DNA of 64,000 nucleotides from Bradyrhizobium aeschynomenes (GTDB lineage: Bacteria; Pseudomonadota; Alphaproteobacteria; Rhizobiales; Xanthobacteraceae), in assembly GCF_013178945.1 (NCBI RefSeq), contig NZ_JABFDM010000002.1, positions 558,001 to 622,000 of the forward strand, written 5' to 3'. Positions within the stretch are counted from its first letter, which is position 1. The number at the start of each line of letters is the position of its first letter. Under the pieces are notes generated by a model. That model did no database searches and had not been told where the DNA came from. It worked only from the letters and a program-made list of their open reading frames with translations. Position numbers and translations under genes: made by a program. Shown here in pieces: positions 29,222 to 36,983 of this stretch.

Positions 29222-32200
29222 TCAGTGAAAATCCCTGGAACGCGGCAGGATGCGGACGTTGCGGGGGTGGCTGACGCGCTGGGAGGGGTTTTCGGGGTGG
29301 TCGCGGCGGTCGTCGTTCAAGGGCTCGGCCGGCATCTGACCTTGCGGGATGGCGCCGAGGCGGTCGTCCGATAGCAGCGCGAGATCGGCGGTGCGGTCGA
29401 CCAGGCGCTCGGCGACGAGATGCACGACCTTCTCGGGGCTGCTCTGGATGCGGCCCTCGACCAGCACCAGGCGCGCGCCCATCACCTCCTTGCGGAAGGT
29501 CTCCATCACCTTCGGCCACACCACGATGTTGGCGATGCCGGTTTCGTCCTCCAGGGTCATGAACACGACGCCCTTGGCGCTGCCCGGCCGCTGCCGTACC
29601 AGCACCACGCCAGCGCAGCGGATGCGGCGACGGTCGTTGGCATCGTTGACGTCGCGGCAGGCCAGCACGCCTTCGGCCGTGAAGCGCCGGCGCAAAAATT
29701 CCATCGGGTGGCCCTTCAACGACAGGCGGATGGTCTGATAGTCCGCGACGACATGCTCCGGCAGCGGCATCTCCGGCAGCGGCTTGGCGCCCTCGTCGGG
29801 CTGCTCGCGGGCGATCGCCGCCTCGAACAACGGCAGCGGCACATCGTCGGGCAGCCGGCGCACGGCCCACAGCGCGGCGCGGCGGTCGAGCCCGAGCGAG
29901 CGGAACGCGTCGGCATCGGCCAGCAGCAGCAGCGCGCGCTTGGGGAGCGCGGTGTCGCGGGCGAAGTCCTCGAGCGAGGTGAAGGGGCGGCGCTCGCGCG
30001 CCCGGATGATGCGGTCGGCCCAGTCGTCTTCGCGGTCGGCATCCGACAGCAACATGTGAGTTTGTTCGTTGTCATTCCAGGGCAACGCATTTGCGTCGTG
30101 CTCTCGAAACGCATCTGCTGATTGTAAGTTGGACACGCCTCCATCCGCGCCGTCATTCCGGGGCGCCCGGAGGGCGAGCCCGGAATCCATACTCACGATC
30201 GTGGTTATGGATTCCGGGCTCGCGCTGCGCGCGCACCGGAATGACACCGAGGGGATAGCTGGCAATGAATGTGTGGAAGCAGCCTGCGCCTCCCTTCGCG
30301 CCGCCTCCGACAACTTCCTGATCCGCTCCTCGTCGCGGTCGATCCAGCGGAAGCCGTCGATCTGGCGGAAGCCGAGGCGAACGGCGCAGTATTTGCCATC
30401 CGTGTTCTCCAGCGTGTTGTCGGCAAAGCTGTGGGAGACGTCGATGTCGCGGATCTCGACGCCGTTCTTGCGGGCGTCGCCGACGATCTGGGCCGGCGCG
30501 TAGAAGCCCATCGGCTGCGAGTTCAACAGCGCGCAGCAGAACGCGTCGGGATGGAAGTATTTCAGCCAGGACGAGATGTAGACGAGCTGCGCGAAGCTCG
30601 CGGCATGGCTCTCCGGAAAGCCGTAGGAGCCAAAGCCCTTGATCTGGTCGAAGCAGCTCTTGGCGAAGGCCGGGTCATAGCCGCGCGCGATCATGTTCGA
30701 GACCATCTTCTCCTCATAGGAACCGATGGTGCCGACATTGCGGAACGTCGCCATCGCGCGGCGCAGGCCATTGGCCTCCTCGGGCGAAAACTTCGCGGCC
30801 TCGATCGCGATCCGCATCGCCTGCTCCTGGAACAGCGGCACGCCCAGCGTCTTGTGCAGCACCTTGTAGAGCTCGTCGGCCGGACCGTGATCCGGCGACG
30901 GCGAGGGATAAGTGACCTTCTCCAGCTTGTTGCGACGGCGCAAGTATGGATGCACCATGTCGCCTTGGATCGGGCCGGGACGGACGATCGCGACCTCGAT
31001 GACGAGATCGTAGAAGGTGCGCGGCTTGAGCCGCGGCAGCATGTTCATCTGTGCGCGGCTCTCGACCTGGAACACGCCGAGCGACTCGCCCCGCTGCAGC
31101 ATCTGGTAGACTTCATTGTCGTCTTCCGACTTGATATCGGAGAGCACGTAACGCCTGCCCTTGTGATCGGCGATCAGGTCAAAGCTTTTGCGGATGCAGG
31201 TCAGCATGCCCAGCGCGAGCACGTCGACCTTCATCATGCTGAGCGCGTCGACATCGTCCTTGTCCCACTCGATGAAGGTGCGGTCGTCCATCGCGGCGTT
31301 GCCGATCGGGACGTAGCTGTCGAGCCGGTCCTGCGTCAGCACGTAGCCGCCGACATGCTGCGAGAGGTGGCGCGGAAAGGTGATCAGCTCCGAGGCGAGC
31401 TCCACCGCGCGACGGATCATCGGATTATGGGGATCGAGCCCGGCCTGGCGCACCTGCATGTCCGAGAGGCCGTCGCCCCAGCTGCCCCACACGGTGTCGG
31501 CGAGCACCGAGGTGACGTCCTCGGTCAGGCCCAGCGCCTTGCCGACATCGCGGATGGCGCTGCGCGGGCGATAATGGATGACGGTGGCGATGATCGCGGC
31601 GCGGTGGCGGCCGTAGCGGCGATAGACATATTGCATCACCTCCTCGCGCCGCGAATGCTCGAAATCGACGTCGATATCCGGCGGCTCCAGCCGCTCCTTG
31701 GAGATGAAGCGCTCGAACAGCAGATCGATCTTGGTCGGGTCGACCGAGGTGATGCCGAGCAAATAGCACACCGCGGAATTCGCCGCCGAGCCGCGGCCTT
31801 GGCACAGGATGCCCTGGCTGCGGGCATAGCGGACGATGTCGTAAACGGTGAGGAAATAATGCGCGTAGTTGAGCTCGGCGATCAGCGCCAGCTCCTTGTT
31901 CAGCACGGCCCGGAGCTTGTCGTCGAGGTCATCGCCGAAACAGGTCTTCGCACCGGCCCAGGTCAAATCCTCCAGATGGCCCTGCGCGGTCTTGCCGGGC
32001 GGCACCGGCTCGTCGGGATATTGGTATTTGAGCTGGTCGAGCGAGAAGCTGATCCGGTCGGTGAAGCGGATGGTCTCGGTCACAGCATCGGGGTGATCGC
32101 GGAACAGCCGCGCCATCTCGTAGCCCGGCTTGAGATGGCGCTCGGCATTGGCCTGCAGCCTTCGTCCGATGCTCTCGATCGAGGCCTTCTCGCGGATGCA

Positions 32201-32836
32201 GGTCAACACGTCCTGCAGCATGCGCTGCTGCGGATGGTGATAGAGCACGTCGTTGGTGGCGATCAGCGGCACTTTGGCGGAAGCCGCCAGACGCGCGAGC
32301 CGCGCCAGCCGGCGGCGGTCGTCGCCGCGATACAGGAGACTGCCGGCCAGCCATACGCCTTCAGCGGGGCTGTCCTTGAGCCGCGCCAGGATTTTGCCGA
32401 GGGCGTCCTCGTCGAAGCGATGCGGCGGCATCAGCACCAGGAGCTGGCCTTCGATGAAGTCGAACAGATCCTCGAAGCTCAAACGACAGTCGCCCTTGGC
32501 GACCTTGTCGAGATCGCTGCCGCGCTTGCCTTGGGTCAGCAACTGGCACAGCCGGCCATACGCCGCGCGATCGCGCGGATAGACCAGGATATCCGGCGTG
32601 CCGCAGGTGAAGACGAGCCGCGTGCCGTAGAGCAGTTTCGGCTTGCAGCTCAGCTGGTCGTTATTCAGCTCGCTATAGGCGCGGACAATGCCGGCCAGCG
32701 TGTTGTGATCGGCGATGCCGATGGCGGTGAGGCCGTAATCCGCGGCCTGGTGCACATAGGCCTGCGGATGCGAGCCGCCGTGCAGGAAGGAGAAATTGGT
32801 GGTGACGCCGATCTCGGCGTAGGGGACGGGGGTCAT
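29222..32836 (-). CDS. dnaE2: Error-prone DNA polymerase DnaE2 (ImuC), carrying an in-frame repeat
   Basis: 1204 residues from ATG 32836 (MTPVPYAEIGVTTNFSFLHG). PHP domain first, then the C-family polymerase core with catalytic carboxylates (PPDIDVDFEHSRREEVM, MKVDVLALGMLTCIRK), a helix-hairpin-helix region and a C-terminal OB fold (VVFMTLEDETGIANIVVWP). It performs translesion synthesis with ImuA and ImuB in SOS mutagenesis. The protein is longer than I expect for the family. At 30150-30245 a 96-base type B palindrome is translated in frame (residues reading RCARSASPESITTIV and MDSGLALRAPRND), placed between the DRDEERIRKLSEAARRE and ADRIIRARERRPF segments. It is the last gene of the imu cassette, 337 bases after imuB. 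Confidence 0.93.
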   Translation of the reverse strand: MTPVPYAEIGVTTNFSFLHGGSHPQAYVHQAADYGLTAIGIADHNTLAGIVRAYSELNNDQLSCKPKLLYGTRLVFTCGTPDILVYPRDRAAYGRLCQLLTQGKRGSDLDKVAKGDCRLSFEDLFDFIEGQLLVLMPPHRFDEDALGKILARLKDSPAEGVWLAGSLLYRGDDRRRLARLARLAASAKVPLIATNDVLYHHPQQRMLQDVLTCIREKASIESIGRRLQANAERHLKPGYEMARLFRDHPDAVTETIRFTDRISFSLDQLKYQYPDEPVPPGKTAQGHLEDLTWAGAKTCFGDDLDDKLRAVLNKELALIAELNYAHYFLTVYDIVRYARSQGILCQGRGSAANSAVCYLLGITSVDPTKIDLLFERFISKERLEPPDIDVDFEHSRREEVMQYVYRRYGRHRAAIIATVIHYRPRSAIRDVGKALGLTEDVTSVLADTVWGSWGDGLSDMQVRQAGLDPHNPMIRRAVELASELITFPRHLSQHVGGYVLTQDRLDSYVPIGNAAMDDRTFIEWDKDDVDALSMMKVDVLALGMLTCIRKSFDLIADHKGRRYVLSDIKSEDDNEVYQMLQRGESLGVFQVESRAQMNMLPRLKPRTFYDLVIEVAIVRPGPIQGDMVHPYLRRRNKLEKVTYPSPSPDHGPADELYKVLHKTLGVPLFQEQAMRIAIEAAKFSPEEANGLRRAMATFRNVGTIGSYEEKMVSNMIARGYDPAFAKSCFDQIKGFGSYGFPESHAASFAQLVYISSWLKYFHPDAFCCALLNSQPMGFYAPAQIVGDARKNGVEIRDIDVSHSFADNTLENTDGKYCAVRLGFRQIDGFRWIDRDEERIRKLSEAARREAQAASTHSLPAIPSVSFRCARSASPESITTIVSMDSGLALRAPRNDGADGGVSNLQSADAFREHDANALPWNDNEQTHMLLSDADREDDWADRIIRARERRPFTSLEDFARDTALPKRALLLLADADAFRSLGLDRRAALWAVRRLPDDVPLPLFEAAIAREQPDEGAKPLPEMPLPEHVVADYQTIRLSLKGHPMEFLRRRFTAEGVLACRDVNDANDRRRIRCAGVVLVRQRPGSAKGVVFMTLEDETGIANIVVWPKVMETFRKEVMGARLVLVEGRIQSSPEKVVHLVAERLVDRTADLALLSDDRLGAIPQGQMPAEPLNDDRRDHPENPSQRVSHPRNVRILPRSRDFH
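30150..30245. repeat. Type B palindrome inside the dnaE2 coding sequence
   Basis: CGTCATTCCGGGGCGCCCGG...GAGCCCGGAATCCATA, then TATGGATTCCGGGCTC...CACCGGAATGAC. Length 96 bases, a multiple of three, with no stop codon in the dnaE2 frame. The adjoining 30070-30120 also carries GTCATTCCAGGGCAACGCA-like sequence that may be a second, partial element. Confidence 0.85.
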
Positions 32837-33173
32837 GGGGCGGCCGCCGCGAATGCTGGGTCGGCGACAATGCGATCCATCCATACAGGTGATTTGTCCC
32901 GCCGCAGCGGCCTGCACAAGCGCTGTCGTTCCGGGGCGCGCGGAGCTTGAGGCCGACGCATGTCGGCCTCAAGTCGGAGCGCGAGCCCGGAACCCATACC
33001 CACAGGATGCCGTGTAAGGCACACTGGTGGTGGGCATCTCGCGTTACGACACCGTCCTGTGGCTATGGATTCCGGGCTCATTCGCGCTGCTCCCAAATGG
33101 CTTCGCCATTTTGCGCGCGAATGCCCCGGAATGACGCAGCCATGAAGACTGTCAGCGCGGCGGTCCCCTGCCC
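32837..33173. other. Spacer between imuB and dnaE2, filled by a type B repeat
   Basis: 337 bases inside the presumed imuA-imuB-dnaE2 unit, mostly occupied by the palindrome at 32925-33136. No separate promoter or LexA box is seen here, so dnaE2 is probably read through from imuA unless the palindrome stops transcription. Confidence 0.55.
32925..33136. repeat. Palindromic repeat, type B, extended
   Basis: Left arm GTCGTTCCGGGGCGCGCGGA...GCGAGCCCGGAACCCATA; right arm GGCTATGGATTCCGGGCTC...GCCCCGGAATGAC. Each arm contains a small extra palindrome (TTGAGGCCGACGCATGTCGGCCTCAA on the left, AAATGGCTTCGCCATTT on the right), making this copy longer than the others. Confidence 0.75.
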
Positions 33174-34763
33174 TCATGCGAATAGCCCGTGCATGTACCA
33201 GAGAGGCTGCACCAGCGGGCCATTCTCCGGCTGCTCCAATTCACGGTCGTACAGACCATCGCGGTACAGCCAGAAGCGGAGGCCGTGTTCGTCCTCGACG
33301 CGGAAATAGTCGCGGGTGAGGCCCTGGCCGTCGGGGCGCCACCATTCCATCGCGATGCGCTCGGGGCCTTCGGCGCGGACCACCGCATGGGCGGCGCGGC
33401 GCCAGACGAAGCGGGCGGGCGGGCCGTCGGGGACGCCGGCGATGACCTGGATGGCCTCGGGGCGTGCGAACAGCCGCAACGGGCGCAGCGGCGGCTCGCC
33501 GTCGTGGCGGGCGGGCCAATTGGCGGTGCTGGTGGCTGCGAGATTGTGCTGGGCGGGCAGCGGCAGCGCCGCGCGTTCGGGGACGTGCGTGTCGACCGGC
33601 AGGTGCACGACGACGCGTTTGCCGCCGATGCGCGCGGCGATGCGGTCGATCAGGGCCGACAGCTCGTCATTGTCGTGGACATGGGCGTCGAGATCGCGCT
33701 GCTGCTGCACCACGATCTCGCTGCGGCCGGCGGCGAGCCGGATCATGTCGAAGCCGAAGCCGGGATCGAGCGGATCGCTCAGCGCCTCCAGGCGTTCGCG
33801 GAACAGACGGTCGATAACGGCGGCGTCCGTCACCGGCTGGCCGGTGTCCACCGCGATGATGCGCACCAAGCCGTCGGTGCGGAAGAAGCAGGCCTCCAGC
33901 CGCCGCGCGCCCTTGCCCTGCTGCGCCATCGCCGCCACCAGCATCGCGGCCAAGCTGGAGAGACTCGCCGCGATCACGGTGTCGGTCGCGATCGGCTCGG
34001 CAAAGCGCTTGTCGACGATGTAGTCCGGCGGGACCTTGCGCGGGTTGATCGGCGCATCGGCCTCGCCCAGCGCCTGCGCCAGCACGCGGGTGAAGGCGGC
34101 GCCGAAGCGGGCGGTGATCTCGTTGCGGCCACGCGAGGCGACATCGCCGATCGTCTTGAGGCCGGCGCGGCGCAGGCCGAGCGTGATGGCGTCGCTGCCG
34201 CCGAGGGCGGCCACCGGCAGGGCTGAGACCGCCGCCGCCTCCTCGCCGTCGGGCACGATGCGGCCATGCACCTGCCGGTTCAGGGTCCGCGCGCACACTG
34301 CGTTGGAGGCGATCGCCGCCGATACGGTCAGGCCATGCGCGGTCAGCGCATCGCAGACCGACTGCATGAGCTTCGTCTCGCCGCCGAACAGATGCACGCA
34401 GCCGGTGATGTCGAGCGACAGCCCGTCCGGCGGATCGAGCGCCACCAGTGGCGTGAAGCGGTCGCACCAGTCAGCGATGCTCTCCAGCAGCCTGGCGTCA
34501 GCCGTGAGATCGGCCTCGTGCGCAACGAGATCGGGACAGACCGCGCGGGCATTCGCCAAGGGCTGGCCGAGCGACACGCCATGGCGCGCCGCCGCCTCGT
34601 CGAGCGAATGGATCGAGAGCGCATTGGCGTCCTTGATGACGACGACCTGCGGCTTGCCTTGCTCAAGCGGATCGGCGCCGCGGCTCCGCTTGATGCGCTC
34701 GATGGGCAGGCGCGGCAGCCACAGGCTGAGGATCCGCCGCCGGTTCGCTGAAACGGCACGCAT
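33174..34763 (-). CDS. imuB: ImuB, catalytically inactive Y-family polymerase-like protein
   Basis: 529 residues from ATG 34763 (MRAVSANRRRILSLWLPRLP). An in-frame ATG at 34826 is possible but its extra 21 residues look unstructured. The Y-family fold is recognisable (SIHSLDEAAARHGVSLGQPL, SLDITGCVHLFGG, GLRRAGLKTIGDVASRGRNE). The N-terminal acidic residues of active polymerases are not at their expected place, as is normal for ImuB, which acts as a clamp-binding hub for DnaE2. It overlaps imuA by about 100 bases, which indicates tight coupling. Confidence 0.9.
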   Translation of the reverse strand: MRAVSANRRRILSLWLPRLPIERIKRSRGADPLEQGKPQVVVIKDANALSIHSLDEAAARHGVSLGQPLANARAVCPDLVAHEADLTADARLLESIADWCDRFTPLVALDPPDGLSLDITGCVHLFGGETKLMQSVCDALTAHGLTVSAAIASNAVCARTLNRQVHGRIVPDGEEAAAVSALPVAALGGSDAITLGLRRAGLKTIGDVASRGRNEITARFGAAFTRVLAQALGEADAPINPRKVPPDYIVDKRFAEPIATDTVIAASLSSLAAMLVAAMAQQGKGARRLEACFFRTDGLVRIIAVDTGQPVTDAAVIDRLFRERLEALSDPLDPGFGFDMIRLAAGRSEIVVQQQRDLDAHVHDNDELSALIDRIAARIGGKRVVVHLPVDTHVPERAALPLPAQHNLAATSTANWPARHDGEPPLRPLRLFARPEAIQVIAGVPDGPPARFVWRRAAHAVVRAEGPERIAMEWWRPDGQGLTRDYFRVEDEHGLRFWLYRDGLYDRELEQPENGPLVQPLWYMHGLFA

Positions 34764-35451
34764 CGGGCATCCACTCCATGATCCATCGTCCGGTCTGGCC
34801 GTGACGGTTGCGAATGAGTTCGGCATCGAGACGCGGCGCGCCCCACGCCATCCATGGCGCCACCACCGGCGACGGCGCGGTCCGCACCATCCAGCGCGTC
34901 TCCGCAGTCGACGGCTCTGGCGTCGCGGCGACGCGCAGCAGCAGCGCGGTCACGCCGGATTCCTGCGCCGCCAAGGTCAGCTTGCGGCTGGCGACGAGAT
35001 CGAGCTTCTGCGTCTCGCCCCACACCTCCAGCATCACGCCGCCCAGCGCATCGCAGGCGAGCGCATCGGCGGCGGTGCGCAGGGCGTGATCGAGATCGGG
35101 CGCGCGCACGACCACAAGACGGCACGGATCCAGGCCGAGCTCGGCGAGCCCGCTCATCGACAAAGCGCCGGCCTCGCGCTCGGCAAAGTCCTGCCGGATC
35201 CAGATCAGCGGCCGGCGCGCAGCCACACGCGCAGCCAAGCCGCACACGAAGCCGGTCGCGGCCGCGGCCTGGCGGCCGGCTTCGGCAAACACCTCGTGCA
35301 GCGCGCCGGTGGCGAGCCCGCCCTGCAGCACCGCGTCGGCCTCGTCGTGGCCGAGCGCGACCCGGCGCAGATCATGCGCGCCATTGGCCGCTTCGAGACG
35401 GGCAATGCGGCCGCGCAGACGCGCGAGCGTATCCATGCGTGCGCCGGTCAT
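34663..35451 (-). CDS. imuA: ImuA, SOS mutagenesis accessory protein
   Basis: 262 residues from ATG 35451, with AAAGGAG nine bases upstream. It resembles RecA/SulA-like ImuA proteins (LATGALHEVFAEAGRQAAAA, then ARRPLIWIRQDFAEREAG, then RLVVVRAPDLDHALRTAADA). The C-terminal tail (EWMPDACRFSEPAADPQPVA) is the part that overlaps imuB. It is the first gene of the imuA-imuB-dnaE2 cassette, which makes DNA-damage-induced mutations in many bacteria lacking UmuDC. A LexA-type box lies 85-99 bases upstream of the start codon. Confidence 0.9.
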   Translation of the reverse strand: MTGARMDTLARLRGRIARLEAANGAHDLRRVALGHDEADAVLQGGLATGALHEVFAEAGRQAAAATGFVCGLAARVAARRPLIWIRQDFAEREAGALSMSGLAELGLDPCRLVVVRAPDLDHALRTAADALACDALGGVMLEVWGETQKLDLVASRKLTLAAQESGVTALLLRVAATPEPSTAETRWMVRTAPSPVVAPWMAWGAPRLDAELIRNRHGQTGRWIMEWMPDACRFSEPAADPQPVAAAPAHRAHQAEPRRRSA

Positions 35452-35535
35452 CCGTCGCCGCTCCTTTCAATCCATCGTGCGGGTGCTGCCGTTCTCTTTT
35501 TGAACGCAGGCAGTGAACCCGCGACGACCCTCTTT

Positions 35536-35550
35536 GTTCATGATACGTTC
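35536..35550. promoter_or_regulatory. LexA (SOS) box shared by imuA and the radical SAM gene
   Basis: GTTC-N7-GTTC (GTTCATGATACGTTC), the direct-repeat LexA site of alphaproteobacteria. It lies 85 bases from the imuA start on the left and 85 bases from the radical SAM gene start (35636) on the right, in an A/T-rich spacer, so it could repress both directions. Confidence 0.75.
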
Positions 35551-35635
35551 TAATATAAAGCTAACGCCTTCGAGAGAGTCAATCGGGATTGACCCGGGTG
35601 TGATTCAGCGAATGGAATCAAAGGGATTCAAAAGC

Positions 35636-36874
35636 ATGGAGCTGCTGCGCAAACTGGAGATCCTGGCCGATGCCGCCAAGTACGACGCGTCCTGCGCCTC
35701 CAGCGGTACGGAGATGCGGGATTCCCGCGACGGCAAGGGTCTCGGCTCGACCGCGCCTGGCATGGGCATCTGCCACTCCTATGCGCCGGACGGACGCTGC
35801 ATCTCGCTGCTCAAGATCCTGCTGACCAACGCCTGCAACTTCGACTGCCTGTATTGCGTCAACCGCGCCTCCTCCAACGTCGCCCGCGCGCGCTTCACGG
35901 TCGACGAGGTGGTGAAGCTGACGATCGACTTCTATCGCCGCAACTACATCGAAGGGCTGTTTCTCTCGTCGGGCATCATCCGCAGCCCCGACTACACGAT
36001 GGAGCAGGTCGTCAGCGTCGCGCGCAAATTGCGCGAGGAGCATCGCTTCCGCGGCTACATCCATCTGAAGACGATTCCGGAGGCCGACGAGGCGCTGATC
36101 GCGGAGGCCGGCAGATATGCCGACCGGCTCAGCATCAACATCGAGACGCCGCTCGAGGACAGCCTGACGAAGCTGGCGCCGGAAAAGGACCAGCGCGCGA
36201 TCCGCCTCACCATGGGCCGCCTCCGGCTCAAGCTCGACGAGACGGCGGAGGCCAAGAAGACGGTGCGCCGCGCCAGGCCGCCGCGCTTCGCGCCGGCCGG
36301 CCAGAGCACGCAGATGATCGTCGGCGCCGATGCCGCCAATGACCGGACCATCCTGTCGACCTCGGCCAATCTCTACGGCGCCTACAAGCTCAAGCGGGTG
36401 TATTACTCGGCCTTCAGCCCGATCCCCGACGCCAGCCGCGCGCTGCCGCTGCAGGCCCCGCCCCTCGTCCGCGAGCACCGGCTGTACCAGGCCGACTGGC
36501 TGATGCGGTTCTACGGCTTCGATGCGGAGGAGATCGTCGAGGAAGGCGAAGGCATGCTGCCGCTCGACATCGACCCCAAGCTCGCCTGGGCGCTGCGCCA
36601 CCGCGACCGCTTCCCGCTCGACATCAACACAGCCAGCCGCGAGGAGATGCTGCGCGTGCCCGGCTTCGGCACCCGCACCGTGCAGCGCATCCTCGCGACC
36701 CGCCGCACCACCACCATTCGCTTTGCGGATCTGGCCCAGCTCAACGTCATCCGGAACAAGGCGCTGCCGTTCATCGTTCTCTCCGACCACCGGCCGTCAC
36801 CGTCCTTGCTCGACGGCGCCAGCCTGAGAGCCCGGCTGCGGCCGAAACCGCAGCAGCTGGGATTTGGATTCTAA
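35636..36874 (+). CDS. Putative DNA modification/repair radical SAM protein (TIGR03916 type)
   Basis: 412 residues from ATG 35636 (MELLRKLEILADAAKYDASC), the usual family start; ATG 35612 is also in frame. The radical SAM cluster motif is Cys67, Cys71, Cys74 (NACNFDCLYCVNR). Conserved features such as GMGICHSYAPDGRCISLLK and KTIPEADEALIAEAGRYADR fit the family. A C-terminal helix-hairpin-helix (LDINTASREEMLRVPGFGTR) points to DNA binding. Members travel with a DUF4130-UdgX protein, as here (next gene, 109 bases on). The chemistry is undescribed as far as I know. Its divergent position on a LexA box suggests SOS induction. Confidence 0.87.
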   Translation: MELLRKLEILADAAKYDASCASSGTEMRDSRDGKGLGSTAPGMGICHSYAPDGRCISLLKILLTNACNFDCLYCVNRASSNVARARFTVDEVVKLTIDFYRRNYIEGLFLSSGIIRSPDYTMEQVVSVARKLREEHRFRGYIHLKTIPEADEALIAEAGRYADRLSINIETPLEDSLTKLAPEKDQRAIRLTMGRLRLKLDETAEAKKTVRRARPPRFAPAGQSTQMIVGADAANDRTILSTSANLYGAYKLKRVYYSAFSPIPDASRALPLQAPPLVREHRLYQADWLMRFYGFDAEEIVEEGEGMLPLDIDPKLAWALRHRDRFPLDINTASREEMLRVPGFGTRTVQRILATRRTTTIRFADLAQLNVIRNKALPFIVLSDHRPSPSLLDGASLRARLRPKPQQLGFGF

Positions 36875-36880
36875 TTGACC

Positions 36881-36964
36881 CGTCATGGCCGGGCTTGTCC
36901 CGGCCATCCACGTCTTTGTTAAGGGCAAGACGAGGATGCCCGGCACGGGGGCCGGGCATGACGA
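36881..36964. repeat. Palindromic repeat, type C relative
   Basis: CGTCATGGCCGGGCTTGTCC...ATCCACGTCTT is answered by AAGACGAGGATGCCCGGC...GGGCATGACG. It fills the 109-base gap between the radical SAM and UdgX genes. A reading frame passes through it into the UdgX gene but is not taken as coding. Confidence 0.7.
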
Positions 36965-36983
36965 CGCGGAGAGTGTGTGCCAA

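Noticed and set aside
30269..32950. Plus-strand frame of about 890 codons opposite dnaE2
   Set aside because: Antisense shadow of the polymerase gene, without recognisable domains.
35500..35530. A second GAAC...GAAC pair near 35508-35525 as another LexA box
   Set aside because: The spacing between the two GAAC units is nine bases, not seven, so it does not fit the alphaproteobacterial LexA pattern.
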